Source: Sipunculus nudus
Taxonomy: Eukaryota; Annelida; Sipuncula; Golfingiida; Sipunculidae
Direction: 5' to 3'
Assembly: GCA_026874595.1 (NCBI GenBank)
Contig: CM049315.1
Location: 68,705,916 to 68,769,915, forward strand
DNA length: 64,000 nucleotides
In this document: positions 10,771 to 22,954 of the stretch, in pieces
Layout: every line of letters starts with the position of its first letter
How positions within the stretch are numbered: position 1 is the stretch's first letter
The notes under the pieces: model-generated
Databases searched by the model: none
The model's input: only the letters and a program-made list of their open reading frames with translations
What the model was told of the DNA's origin: nothing
Made by a program: the position numbers and the translations under genes

Positions 10771-13700
10771 TCAAAATAATTATTATTACTCTGAGAATCA
10801 ATTCATTTGTAGCTATGGTGCTATTCATGTAATTACACCGTGCACACATTGTATTTCCCCGAGCGATACATTCCTTTGTATATCTAGAAGTGTTTTAACA
10901 CCATAGGAATGAAACTTTAAGAGTATGTCACCACCTGCAAGAAAGATATTTACCATGTTGAATTCGAGAACTAACTTAAATTTTCTTTCCTTCAAATAAA
11001 ATGATTCAAATGATCTGCAGCATCTAAAATAACGTTAAATTTAATATCCCCAACAATATAGCATACAATTTATATAATTTATATATATTAACTTATAAAA
11101 CAAAGTTACATTCCGTCAATGGGCTCAAGAGACCTTACCGTTAATAGCAGATTCTGGTCTGCTGGAGTTCTTATTTTTGAGGGTCACATTAAAACCGAAA
11201 ATGCAGATGCATTATTTTTAGAGGCTTCATGCATGTAGAGGTCAAGATCGAGGTCAGGATATCAGCCCTGAGCCCGTCCTGCCCTACTCGGTCCACCAGG
11301 GAAACCAGAGGAAGGATCGGCATTCTAAATGCCAAAGACACTTATTCAGTGGCTAAGAAGTTGCTTGGGGACATTGGCAGTCATAGAAATCCAACGTGGG
11401 AATTACAATGTATGAGCTAGGATGTGCTGCAGGATTATTACTAGAAAGGAGGCACACCAATAAGGACAGGGTGGGTTTGAAGGTTGCTCTCCCGGTCACG
11501 TGCACCGAATAACCAACAGTTTCAAGACGAAATCAGGTGTACATACATTGTCACTGAAATTCCGCCATCGTCAGATGCTGTCTGGAGGTGTGTAATAGGA
11601 GCCAGATACACACTAGTTAAAATGCGGTGCAATATATTGCGCCACACATTTCTTGAAGCATCGATTGCCACATTTTCTTGAAACATGGCCGACCGGCAGT
11701 TAAACCAACGCTCTCCTAAACAATACCGTGAAAATGTCCGTCCGCCTTCACTCATTAATGCCGGGTGCCTGCCCCATAGATCAGCCCGTTGATTGTGTGA
11801 CTAGAGCTTCCGAAACGGTATAATTGTTTTATATCATCTCTGTTTCCTTCATCCTACCAAAACCAAATAATGCACATATATCCAACTTGATAATGCACTT
11901 CTTTACTGCGATATATATGTGTGTGTATGTGTATGTGTGTCATGACTATGAAATCGTGATCCCAAACCGTAATGAATTAACGGCTAATAAGCCAGACCTG
12001 TAATGAATGAATGGTTTATAGGCACGAGTCCTAGTGAATGAACGAGTAATATATCAGAGCTGTAGAGACTTAACTAGACACTAGACGTTTTGTATTTTGA
12101 TAAGCCGGTGTAATCGCGAAAGTTCAAAATGCATATTACCACAGGACTTCATTGCGAGGTAACCTATCACAAATAATTTAATAATGTATTCAGTAGCTAC
12201 ACAGAAAACCATGTTGACCCCTAATCATGGTAGGCTCTCATGAGTCACTGTTCTAACCTCGTCAGAAGGTGTGTGCGAGATAGATATTTTGAAACGTAAC
12301 TAGGGCTATCGAAGTACTGCCACCATGTTGTATAATATCTTCTAAATGATTAAAGGGACATAATCAGGAGCTTAATTATGGCTAGTCTTTCACACTATCA
12401 GTTCAGTTTTGCTTTATACAAATGTTCCCCAGCAAAACCATCCCAGCACACGCTCTTATTTCCTCGCATACGGCTGTTTAAGACCATGTTATGGCTCTGC
12501 TTGTTAGTAAACATAAACCGGTTACCATAGCAAGGCTGCGTGACCGGAGGCCCGAATAAGAGGGACAATTTAACACGCTGTTTCAGCCAGCAGAAACATG
12601 TATTGCATTTTTTGGGCCAAGTGATTCCGGGCATCTCCTGATTGACACGTGTTCGACGATAGACACGGCCAAACGCGATGTTTTTCATCACCTTTCATCG
12701 CGCCCGGTCCACTGGTTTTAACATTTGTTAACAGGAAAAAAGGAAACGGTTTCAGGGCAATATTTTGGCAGGTAAAGATTTATTTTAAAGGGAAGAAGCT
12801 ATTTTTCGTGTTAACTCAACATGCTTTATAGGTGACTGGGCGCCTTTAAGACATGTTACCTCTGTTGTGTTATGACGGCTTATAGCCGTGTATGCCGGAT
12901 ATCCCGGGGAACTTTTTCAGTAATCATATAATACGTGACACCGAATGGGGGCCACTCAGTTCAGTCCATATCATGTTGCATAATAATGTAAAGTGCTGCG
13001 AATAAAATTTGTTACTCAAGTGATTAACTACAGAACAACCTCAGGTGTATAAGCGAAAACCAAATATGGTAATGAATGTTGATGTCGGGATCTCAAAGAA
13101 ACAAAGGCTATATTATATATGTTGTTATAATAGTTAAAGAAATTTTACTTCACGATATGCTCATTACAAGAGAATATGTTATTTGAACGACATACATAAC
13201 GTCTAACGATGATACGTGTTGATATACGCAATACGCATCGGTATAGATCTATTACTAGCAAGTACGATATAATATTTGTCTCCAGGGTTTTTTTAGCCAT
13301 GTTGGCCGACTGGTCTGGTGTCGTGGTGGACGTGACGACAGATGATAGTCCGTCGTGTAGTGTCGTGATGGACGTGCCACTCGATAAGTGCATCACCCTT
13401 AGGACAACCAAGAAGACAGAAACATTATAGGCGAGGACATACTATTTTTGTTCTAAGTCGCTTCAGACTTAAAGGCTTGGTGAGCCCCGCCCAATCCTCA
13501 CCTTGGTTGTTGCTTTGCATCAGACACAGATAAACATGTGTTCAGTAATACTAGAAACACGCATCCCAAGCAATCACTAGATGCCCCCCCCCCAGTTGAA
13601 AGAAACTGAACAATATAAGCGGATTTGCCATGGAGTGAAGTGTGCCTTTGAAAATTGGTTCAAGGTGAAAAATAATTATTTTGTGCATGTTTTCCACCTG

Positions 13701-16290
13701 TGATAATATTACTCCAGATCCAGCGCAATCGCTCGTAAAAATAAGGCGGAAAAATCTTGTTGATTATTCGCACTGGGACATGTGCCAATGCCAAAGAAAG
13801 AGTTACAAAATATAATTCCAGACTTGTTTTATCAACTTATTTATTTGACATTGATTGTATAATAGTTATAATCACTGATGTTAGGGAATCTCCATGGCAC
13901 AGATTAAGGCGTTCGAAAGTGGAGAGAAAAGAGGACCATGAGAAGAACCGCAAGCACAACCCTCTGTCATAACCACCCCGGGTATCGGACCCGAATCGAT
14001 GTGGCAGGCAATGGGCTTCACTCTGCTCAGTATCCCAGCGGAAAAGTTGTGTTTTAAACTGGCTGTGGATCTGGATTTTGAAATTTATCTTTAGTGTTAC
14101 AATTTCACTGAAAATGAAAGATAATAGTTTTAAAACAACACTGATATCCTGCAAAAAGGTGACAAAATGCTGATAAAGTTTGTTTGGATACATTCTGCTT
14201 TCCCTTAAAATATTATATATTTTAAAGCAGAATAGTCATTAAGATCAGGATAATAATTGTGACCGACACACAGCGAACACTAACATACGTCCAACCTGCC
14301 GTCTAGTACAGGTGATAATACCAGACAGACCACAGGTATAGAAAAAGACATTATTGACCTGTTGAATTAATGACAGCTTTACTATCGGCAATCTAACCAC
14401 TTTGTAAAGAGTTACAGTATACCACTGCTAGCTCTAGCAATTTACAGGCTTAATTTCAAAATCACCTATGCAAATACAACACTTAATATACATGACGAAA
14501 TGGAAGATATACACTGCGCATGGGCTCAAAGATGAAAGACCAACATGTATATACATTAAAAAGTGAGCGTGGTTTATTATCCTGTCCACAAGAAAGACCT
14601 CCTGTTCAGCTTCAAACATTGCTAATAAAAGAAAAAAGTGATATGAGTAATTTATATTTTTTTCAGAAACTGAATATCGGGTTAATGTGATTTAAATATA
14701 TATATACACGTCAAAATATACTTAAGCAATCCTTGCTACGAATGGACTGCTCAATTGCTTTTTTTTGAGTAAGTGGTTAATGTGGAGTCCCTGCAGATAC
14801 ATACGGTTATACACTCTATACACAAATTTGCATATTCCTATTGATTAATCTTCAGTACATCTATGTTTATTGACTATTAGACCATTGTAAACCATTACTG
14901 TCCCATTCAATGCATTTTTTTTGCAACCAGGAAGTGCAGATATGTACATACACTTACAGACCCGATGAATTATATATGATTGCCGCAAAATACAAGATGG
15001 TTTTAGATGGCTGTGTGTGCATCATTTCTCTCTGGACTAAGTATTGATGTTACCGGTGCTTCGTGCCTGCAAGAATGGTCAATTGAGATAAAAGGCCTTT
15101 CAACATACAAAGTTATGTGAACACTGGTATGTTTCAACAATAGGCGTTATTTTTATTCCCTTTCCTTTCTAAGAGTAACAGATCGTTTCGGGCTATAATC
15201 TCAATTGACCCATCAGGGGCCGGAGACGCAACAGATTCAGGAAAATGTAAAAAAAAAAAAAGCAAATGTTGCTTCCTTGTCGGCGGCTACTGCAAGCCTT
15301 GTCAATGACGAACAATGCCGCAGCACGGACTTCTCTCTGGCGCTTGTTTATTTTTTTCAGGAATAACTTATGCCACGAGATCATAAAAATTAGCAATGTA
15401 TTAAACATAATATATGAGTTCATGTTAACGAATTTTGAAGGCACTATTTCAAATATTTTAATACCTCCATCCTCCATCTTTTATATAAAGACCATAAACG
15501 AGACGCACGAGATTTCTTTACAACAAAGTGACAGATCATTTACAACACAGAATATACATATCTAACCCAGTCCAGACTAAAATCTTTCTAAGGTATATTT
15601 TCACTCCAACTAAAGTTCACAAGACTTTGTTGTTGTTACTGAATCTGTAAAGTTTACTTGAATAAACGGTTTTAAAAGTAGTGGGATAATTCCTAAAAAT
15701 TAGAATGTTTACCTCTTGAATAAACCCTTTAAATATATACGTATTATATATTATTTAAAGTATCTTTAAGTAAATGAAAATGGCCGTATATCTCGAATAT
15801 CTTTTTAAGTAGCTTCTAGTATTATTAAAAGTAAAACTATATTAAACATAAGATAGTGTCAGAGCTGTTGGATTTTAGTTGTTGCACTAATCAAGAAAGA
15901 ATTCCAGAACAAAGGCTATGGATGGGAATATGATGTATATTGTAATGAGTAGGTCAATGAACTGTAGATGGCAAGGTCTGTTAATTGAAGCTGGAGTTTA
16001 CATTTTGATAAGATTAATAATTTCATACCGAATCTCGCTTCCTCTTTCAATTTTTACATCAACAGGCCTCATAATACCCAGGGAACTTAACCCGCAGTAA
16101 GACATTTGAGCGAAGATCTGTGTCTAAATTAGTTTTGTTTTTGTTTGTCTGTATGTGATCGAAATGGGTTTTTCAACGTCGAAATTCCTCTGGCCTCACT
16201 TGTGAAATGCAGGCCACATGTGGCATCATATCGATCAGCTCATCGTCTGTAATGGTCCTCCTAGATTTTCGTAAGATTCAGCCGCTTGAA
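10771..16290. other. Non-coding duplicated stretch
   Basis: No gene supported in 5.5 kb. It is colinear with copy 2 at 57188-62783. ORFs at 11229, 11522, 12398, 13145, 13757, 13837, 15193 and 15266 are either not open in copy 2 or differ at many residues, with no family match. Intergenic or intronic sequence with short GT-rich tracts (about 11910-11940). Confidence 0.6.
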
Positions 16291-16449
16291 TCAGACTTTG
16301 CACCCGTACAACTCAAAACGAACACACACTTGACCAATGGTACCGATGCACTTGTAGGACTCAATCCACACGCGAAGAAATCGTGTTTTGATGGGAACTG
16401 GCAGGGCAACCTTTACTACGCTTGTAGCATTCACATTACCGTCAAATAC
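16291..16449 (-). CDS. F5/8 type C (discoidin) domain, last exon, copy 1
   Basis: The minus-strand exon opens after a good acceptor (TTTCAG, intron side 16450) and reads VFDGNVNATSVVKVALP, then a stretch with FLRVWIESY, and ends RFELYGC-K-V with TGA at 16291-16293. FDGN followed by P.P...R(F/Y)LR(V/I) and a closing (E)LYGC is the C-terminal strand pattern of the discoidin/F5/8 C fold, a carbohydrate- or lipid-binding module of secreted proteins. The phase 0 acceptor matches the donor of the exon at 16908-17012. The plus-strand ORF at 16207-16458 is its shadow. It is intact here, but copy 2 has a nonsense codon. Confidence 0.75.
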   Translation of the reverse strand, partial: VFDGNVNATSVVKVALPVPIKTRFLRVWIESYKCIGTIGQVCVRFELYGCKV

Positions 16450-16907
16450 CTGAAATAATGCACAACTTATGCCCAATGCATGACTTAATTTAACATATTT
16501 TAACATTTATTTCATATTAGGGGGATGAGTGGTTAATAAATTCCTTTTACTTGCTGGTGTTACATGTTCACAAATTAATTGGGTCTGGAGCAGAAACTAA
16601 TATATAACAATGCGGAGCTACATTGTATACGGGAAACATAAACGCATTTTTTACCCTTTTATTCAGTTTGGCACATCTTATGTGTGCCATCAGTGTTACT
16701 TTCTGTTGCAATATTAATCCATTTCATCCCAGAACTGCCAGGTTTTCCAAATTTCCTTGCTTCAGAAGAGCGACATATCTTTTCTTCATTTAGTAATACT
16801 TGTACATATTTTATATATACATGCATATATACATATCAATATTATCGCGAGGGCTAATGTATTCATAAAAGTGTTGCGTATTTTTTAGACTGTAAAAGTG
16901 TCATAAC

Positions 16908-17012
16908 CTTTTTCTCTCCATTGATAAGGTAGGTGTTCCACTTCATTCCGTCATCACCATAACCAAGACTGAAACTTTGAACCCAGTATTTGCGGGGTGA
17001 ATGTTCCACACC
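16908..17012 (-). CDS. F5/8 type C domain, middle exon, copy 1
   Basis: A 35-codon exon on the minus strand, flanked by a TTGTAG acceptor and a GT donor (GTTATG, not the best consensus). It encodes GVEHSPRKYWVQSFSLGYG and then DDGMKWNTYLINGEKK. The pattern (Y/W)V.SF.L.Y.DDG..W..Y is the centre of F5/8 C domains, and the next exon begins with the expected FDGN. All junctions are phase 0. The upstream exon at 31468-31706 ends in LAIQ at phase 0, exactly where this one should begin. It was found by reading conserved spacing, as it is too short for an ORF scan. Confidence 0.72.
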
Positions 17013-17487
17013 CTACAATGTATAAATGAAACTCTTTACAACAGACAGTAAATGGTAGCAAGATCAGCTTACACGACCAGTAACATCGTCAAGCAAGCAG
17101 GTTCAGAGGGACCATTTATTTGTTGGTGAGGGACTTTTGCATCATACGAAACATTTGCTTCCAAGAAGCCACTGACTACTGTATACTACTAAATAATCAA
17201 TATTTTCTGTTCACTACGTCGTCAAAGTAGCGGTGGAGGAGGTACAATCTTAACTTGACAGTAGTTTTTTTCCTACCTGCATATATGTGGCGTAGGTATC
17301 CAGGATATTGGACCCCCCACTTCAAAGGTCTCAGAGTAAAATCTAGAACCTCCATCCCACCCCGTATAAAATCATATAATGTGTTCGTGATAAGGAAACG
17401 AATATACATTGGGACAGAATCATTATAGTATCATGGAATTAAGCAAAACATTGAAAGTGAAAACAATTAGTGAATGATACAATACAC
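17013..17487. other. Non-coding stretch (probable intron)
   Basis: Lies upstream of the middle discoidin exon on the minus strand. An ORF at 17197-17409 recurs in copy 2, but no acceptor or family match supports it as an exon. Confidence 0.45.
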
Positions 17488-17490
17488 TAA

Positions 17491-17889
17491 TGGGCTGTCC
17501 CGCTTAGGCGACTCTACAGGCGACTACAGGCGATCAGATTGTCGTCTTTTGGTCGCCGATAAACAGGGGACTGGACCTCCGCTACGACAATAGTCTACGA
17601 CAAGCTACAACAGGTTGACGACTGACTGACGACAAGCTACGACAAGCGCCGACAAACAGCGACACAATCGCCGCGACGAAGGACAATCAACTACGACAAC
17701 GTACGACTTCAATGGCGACAACCTACGACCGCATCTACGCCTATAGAAGACATGCTTCGCACACTGGCGTCAAAAAAGTTGTCGCCTGAGAATTTTGAAT
17801 ATGTTGAATATTCAGCGGCGACAGGTGAGAGGTCACGCGTCTTTTGGCGACTTCGGGCAACTAAGAGTCTCCTAAATGGAACAGCCCCA
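17491..17889. mobile_element. PIF/Harbinger-like MITE with TAA target duplication
   Basis: A 399 bp element with no coding capacity. The left end reads TGGGCTGTCCCGCTTAGGCG and the right end, inverted, TGGGGCTGTTCCATTTAGGA, both continuing GACTCT. TAA flanks it at 17488-17490 and 17890-17892. TWA duplications and G-rich GGGCTGTT-type ends are usual for PIF/Harbinger MITEs. The interior is rich in CGACAA-type short repeats. It begins right where the visible match to copy 2 is cut off by the window end. Confidence 0.75.
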
Positions 17890-17892
17890 TAA

Positions 17893-19224
17893 GTTTATCC
17901 TTTGGGCACCGGGCCCATTTTGGCTGGGCGAATTTCAAGTTTGCCTGAGGCATCTTCTACGGCTTTCACTGCGTAAAAACCCCTTCACACTCAGCCACTT
18001 TCCACCTCGTCCTCCAAAAATCTTTTAGACGCAGTTAGAACCTACGATAATGTAGTCTGAACGTAGTAGAAACTGGTAATTGTGTGGTATAGTCTCCATG
18101 GACGTGGGAACCAGGGCTGACATTTGGATATGATCAGGATGTTGTGGCACTTAGGGCGTGATTAAAAAAGCTGAGTGAGGGGGCAGTAAGAAGTTAATCA
18201 AGAACGTAGTCATGAGAGTATTGACGTTAAAATGATGTCATTAAAAACTTGTAGGAACTTCACTGGCGTTGTAGAAGATGAATCGTACAGTCGATTGCAT
18301 AGCATTCTCACTGCGTTGTCACTGTCTTTGTCTCCGCATTTCAGTGATCTCTCCACGTTTTTGCTATGACGACGGTACGTCTACGCCACGTGATAGAATA
18401 TTGCTTTACGATTTATATGTTTATTCTCTTCATTCCACGTCTATGGCACTCTTGTCACACCTAGAGTATATATACTGGATCCAATTCCTCAAGTATGGGT
18501 ATGAACACACAGCATAAGAAGTTCTTCTGCAAATTGCTCTGCTTCATGAAAGATCTTTACTTGATGCAATAGTATCTGTATTTATGTCGGTGAGAAGTAA
18601 CAGAAAAGAAGAGAACCTCTCTCGGATTCCTTGCAGTTGCGGCATAGTTGTAGACTGTAATTGATTATCTTAAATACAAGGTTATCAGGAGGAAAAAGAG
18701 ACGAGTCGATTCTGGATTCAAAACTAATATAGGCTGCACAGACGTCCTACCGTTCCGCAATTAAACAAACTTCAATGGTCTGCTTTAATATGCAAGTCGT
18801 TACATATACCCTCTTTTGAGAAGGCTGTTTTAGTATCCTGTAGTATCGAAACTCAATTTAAGGACCGCTTCCTGAGCGCATTTTATTTGGGTTATGCTCC
18901 CCGAATGTGTTATGTGGATAAACACAGTAGTTCATACAGCAGTCCTACGAGTTGTGTCTACATTACAGTTCTGACTGCAGGAGGTTTTGATTTTAGAACA
19001 AGGTTATTTAAATAATTACACTAGGAGTCGCACTTTTGGTGACCTGAGTGGTGGTTTGTACAACTCAGACCACCTCCGCATCTTCCCGGACGAGCCCCGA
19101 TACCATATGTTTTGTCTACAAACCTTAAGCCTAAGTTTATTTTTATCAGATGAAAATGGATTACGGTCGATTTCAGATTCGAACCCTGGTGGCGTTCAAA
19201 TCCAGTTAGGTCCGCCTTTCCAGG
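17893..19224. other. Stretch without supported genes
   Basis: Lies between the MITE and the gypsy element, probably inside the long intron of the discoidin gene. The ORFs at 18278-18517 and 18987-19253 show no domain. Confidence 0.5.
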
Positions 19225-19323
19225 TGTTATGTCATGTTCCAATGAATAAATAATCCAGATGGTGTACATGTCTGTATTTATTTTGTCTGACACAGGATAC
19301 ATATAAGCACTTGTAAACACGAT
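19225..19323 (-). repeat. 3' LTR of gypsy element (truncated)
   Basis: About 100 bp match the start of 30853-31014, including CCAATGAATAAATAATCCAG and ACATATAAGCACTTGTAAAC. The match stops near 19323, so about 60 bp of this LTR is missing on the internal side. No clear target duplication is visible. Confidence 0.75.
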
Positions 19324-20007
19324 TGTTTATCAAAGGCTTTTCGATGTTCAGGTGCCCATCAAGTCTACATCTTTCTTTGTCAAGTCTCAAAGGGGTGCTG
19401 TTAGCAGGGACAAGATTGGGACGAATCGACTGAGATAATTCGCCTTTCCAAGAAGTGGTTGTACCTCACTGATGTTTTTGGGTGGTATTATTCATTTGAT
19501 ATAGTCAACTTTGATATGCCAATACACCTTTGTCAGATATGTAGTGCCCAAAGAATTTGATCTTGTTCTGGATTACTGTACATTACTCTGGCTTAAGTCT
19601 GAGTCCGACCTGTTGTGTACGCTGTAACACATATAAAGGTTTCTGGCATGGTCCTCTTCAGTCTTTCCAAACACAACTATGTCATCAGCAATTCCAATAA
19701 CGCCAGGCAGATTGTCGAATGTCTTTTGGAAAATGTCCTGAGCTGAAACTAGGCCAAAGGGAAGTCTTTTGAAGCAGTACCGTCCGTATGGAGTATTGAA
19801 TGTCGTCAGCAATTAAGAGTCTTCATCGCGTTTAATGTTCCTGTATCCAGATCTAGCATCTAGTATGCTGAATATCTTTGCACCTGCGAGTTTTGGCAGT
19901 ACGTCGTCAAGGGTCGGTGTGTAGTGGTGTTCTCGTCTGACTCAATTGTTTAGTTCACGGGAATCTAAGCATATCCTGAGATCGCCATTCGGCTTTTTGA
20001 CATATAC
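19324..20007 (-). pseudogene. gypsy reverse transcriptase core (part 2), broken
   Basis: On the minus strand this reads through LDSRELNN, TPTLDDVLPKLAGAKIFS, LDARSGY, TFNTPYGRYCFKRLPFGL and GIADDIVVFG, which contains the catalytic (x)xDD box. The hinge NKIKFFGHYIS and PLLGKANYLSRFVP follows. These are Ty3/gypsy RT motifs in the right order. Stops (for example near 19815) and frameshifts interrupt it. The 5' part of the RT lies right of the 819 bp insertion at 20008-20826. Confidence 0.85.
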
Positions 20008-20826
20008 CAAGGAGATTAAAGACTGGAGTATCAAGTGAGAGTCCGGCCGTGTCGAATGTTGCTGACGGGGGTCATAAAACTCGCTGCTCAAAGGCACGCT
20101 GATATGCTGCTGATAACCCCGGCGCTAATTCATACAGCGCGAGAGACCCCCCTTCGGCGTGACTTCGTAACATCTCGGTAATTCCCGGCTGCGGTAAACA
20201 TGGGCAATAATACGAGAACAACGCCGTCAGTGACAGAGTGGGCGATGGCTCACTATTATCCATCAAAATGAAGTCATCCGTTCATAAACCTCAAAATATT
20301 TAGTTATCGACGGAACGGAATGCTATAATACAAGGCTAATTATAAATATGTGTCAGAAGGTTGGGAACTGATGTAATTTTTAATAATTCCGAAGTTATTC
20401 AGGGAAAATAAGGTTTACTTTTACCAGTCGTCCGTCATTAATCACGGCAGAAGTTGATGCAGATGCCCGCATCTATCCAAAATCGATCCAGTGATTTCTC
20501 AACACGAGACTTCTCTAGATATATTTGTAACGCACAATTCTTGACAAAACAAACCATTTTTGTATTTATAATTCCGGTCAATGTCATTCCAGTGATATGC
20601 CGCTCAGTTACTGGATATATCGCTCTCCGCTTCAGCGGGCTACAGCGGACCGCGTAAGTAACATCTAGCAGACTCGCTTTATCAAAGGCCGTGCCGCCGC
20701 TGCGCCTGACCGCTGCACAAAAGGCGCACAATAGAGTTAATGGGCTTATCAGGTCTTAATTGCAATTAGCGCACCACTGACACTCGGGACTTCTGACAGT
20801 TGATACTCCAGTCTGTAATCTCCTTG
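20008..20826. mobile_element. 819 bp TIR element inserted in gypsy RT
   Basis: The ends are inverted repeats: CAAGGAGATTAAAGACTGGA on the left and, inverted, CAAGGAGATTACAGACTGGA on the right, both continuing GTATCAA. A 7 bp duplication CATATAC flanks it at 20001-20007 and 20827-20833. RT motifs lie on both sides, so the insertion splits the gypsy pol. The internal ORFs (20072-20266, 20438-20731) are unrecognised. The TSD length (7, possibly an original 8) would fit a hAT- or P-like nonautonomous element. Confidence 0.8.
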
Positions 20827-20833
20827 CATATAC

Positions 20834-21147
20834 TAAGCTTTTGACCCAGTCAGTTGGTCCATCAACCTTTCCAATTATGTCCAAGTCTGTCATTTAGTTC
20901 TTTTCTTAGAGGATCTGTCAGTGCCTCAGGCACACGTCTGGGTGGTTTGATTATAAGTTCGGCGTCTGATTTTTAGCTTTATGTTGTATTCGCCTGGGAA
21001 CAATCCAACCCCTTTAAAACATTCAGGAAATATGTCCATAAAGTCTTTTTCGGGATCACCACTAATACCGTCAAGGTTGTTTTTGAGTTGTCTGGGCTGT
21101 CATTGTGTACCACATATATTTGACCTTGTTCGTGGCATGTTCTACAG
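20834..21147 (-). pseudogene. gypsy pol linker and start of RT (part 1), broken
   Basis: The minus strand reads DFMDIFPECFKGVGLFPGEY, then PPRRVPEAL and, in another frame, IIGKVDGPTDWVKSL. This is the protease-RT linker and first RT block of Ty3/gypsy elements. There are frameshifts between the blocks. It is separated from the protease by the 7.3 kb transposon. Confidence 0.75.
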
Positions 21148-21150
21148 TCT

Positions 21151-21300
21151 TAGTCTGGGAGCCAGTGATGTGAATTTTCAGATTTGTTGCACCCCCCCTA
21201 CAACATTTGACACCATATTTTATCTTATTCTATGGGTTTTTGCGATTAAATGAGCCCAGGTGTCACTTTATAGCTTCACCTTTAAGGAAGTTACAGGACT
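21151..21300 (+). repeat. Left terminal inverted repeat of the 7.3 kb transposon
   Basis: Matches the inverse of 28310-28473 in three blocks separated by diverged sequence. The innermost shared block is TTTAAGGAAGTTACAG, near 21280. Confidence 0.85.
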
Positions 21301-22954
21301 CTGAAGTTTGGTAGTCATTTAACAAAAAGAACACTTAAATATGATCAACGCTGGCTTGAGAGTTTTGTTATGTTACATAAATGGTTTAATTTGATTAATC
21401 ATACCTATACTGCCAAAGTCCTAATTATATTTTTTCCTTAAATGTAATATTCGCTTTTTGTTTTGATCATAATTACAAAAAAAAATACAATTTATTGTAC
21501 AAGTTGCCATTAATAAAAAAAGCTGATGATATTCTTCAATTAATAGTGAATGATAGTAAACAATTTCAGATCAATAGTTCATTGGTCAAAACCTATTGTC
21601 TGCATATCAAATGCGACTGGAATTTGTTCGTTAATTCAAAATGTTTCTAGTTTTATATATATTTATATATTCATGGATTTAATTAAAAGAAAGCATTTGA
21701 CAGTGTAAAAGATAGAATCTTGGGCATAGCTGTTGTACAATTCCATACTTACGCGGTAAATGAGACAAGTATTGCAATTAATTAGCACATTCTACATATA
21801 TTCATTTGAAATATCCTTTATTCTATTTGATATACACAAAAACCTGATGAAGGCAGTAAATCTGTCTATGCAAGCCAACAATCTCCTTTGTAAGAAAATT
21901 AAGCCCAAGAAATTCCTTTATTTCAGAATGATCACAAATGTTTTAGCCCAATAATCAATTTGACAAAATTTGTATTACTTGCCAACAAATGAGACTGCTA
22001 TGTCATTTAAATTTGTTAAATCGTTCGTGATATCGACAGATTCTGTTCCTTGATTTTATTCTACAAAAGCTTTTGACAGTGTAATGACCAGGACTAAAAT
22101 TGATCAAAACAACAAATGTTGAACATTCTGAAACATTTACTTAAATTAATCATTTAGGTTTAATGCATATTTGTCAAATTATGGAAATATTTCATGCCAT
22201 TTGCTTGCACTGCTAATTCTGTTTAATCATTATCTTGTACCAGTGCAACCATGTCTATCCAAGTGGATTGCCTGCATGAAAACCTATAACATTAGGTCAG
22301 CTGTCTTTTTCCGCATTGAAGGTGACAGTAGCCTGAATGAGGGGTCGCTTTTTTTTATTTTAAGTTATTTTGCAATTTCAGCATTACTTCGCCGTGACTT
22401 AAGTAGTTACACATCAAGATCGGTAATCTGTTTGTGGACCGTTCATGAAGATAATTTTAATTCAGGGAAATCATGGTCATTTTTCCTTGAAGCTCTTCCA
22501 TCGAATTATTGCTCTTAGTTTTTTTCTCATTTGCACAAATACAGGTCCCTCTGCTAAATTCCAATAAGGCATTTGATGCGAACAAGGAAAAAAGTTTTTA
22601 GCACCCCCAGCTAAAAGCATGTGGTAAAACATGAATGTTGCAAGCTTTGATAGATAACAAGGCTACACTGAGTAACCGCCACAAGCATGTGATACATTTT
22701 GATACATTGTGCAAGCTGATTTGATTCATAAAAAGTGATTGGATAAATTATTTTTTAAATAAAAGAGAAGAATCATTCTTTTATACAAATAGTCTTGGTA
22801 AGCAATACACAATTTAAGTCCTCTGGCTAGTTGTGATCAAAAGCTTTTTTTGATCCGCCAATTGGTTAACTCTCACATTGAAAGATATGCATTAAAGCAG
22901 ATATATCATTTTGTAATTCCACTGCTATAAAACACTATATCCATTGTAACCAAC
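21301..22954 (+). other. 5' non-coding part of the transposon
   Basis: About 1.65 kb of AT-rich DNA before the transposase-like gene. The ORF at 22171-22518 has no recognisable domain. Promoter elements could not be identified with confidence. Confidence 0.5.

Larger units (their letters stand above)
1..17480. repeat. Large duplicated segment, copy 1
   Basis: Nearly every block here reappears in the same order and strand in 49652-64000, with scattered substitutions and small indels. Position 1 matches 49652 and about 17476 matches 64000. The homology is cut by the window edge on at least one side of each copy, so the true unit is longer. Copy 1 differs by a 5.9 kb LINE at 4885-10770, about 160 bp present only here near 3285-3446, and absence of the 2.8 kb block found in copy 2. 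It could be a tandem segmental duplication or two haplotypes placed in series by an assembler. Confidence 0.95.

Noticed and set aside
11522-11755. 77-codon ORF open in both segment copies
   Set aside because: About nine residue changes between otherwise close copies, no domain and no splice context; looks neutral.
12398-12691. 97-codon minus-strand ORF
   Set aside because: Not open in copy 2 and no recognisable content.
16207-16458. Plus-strand ORF over the last discoidin exon (and 62574-62951 in copy 2)
   Set aside because: The minus strand gives a clear F5/8 C domain end with splice sites; the plus-strand frame is its shadow.
17197-17409. Minus-strand ORF conserved in copy 2 (63746-63934), ending at a GT donor-like site, considered as another exon
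   Set aside because: No acceptor or family match, it shifts frame in copy 2, and the neighbouring exons already join without it.
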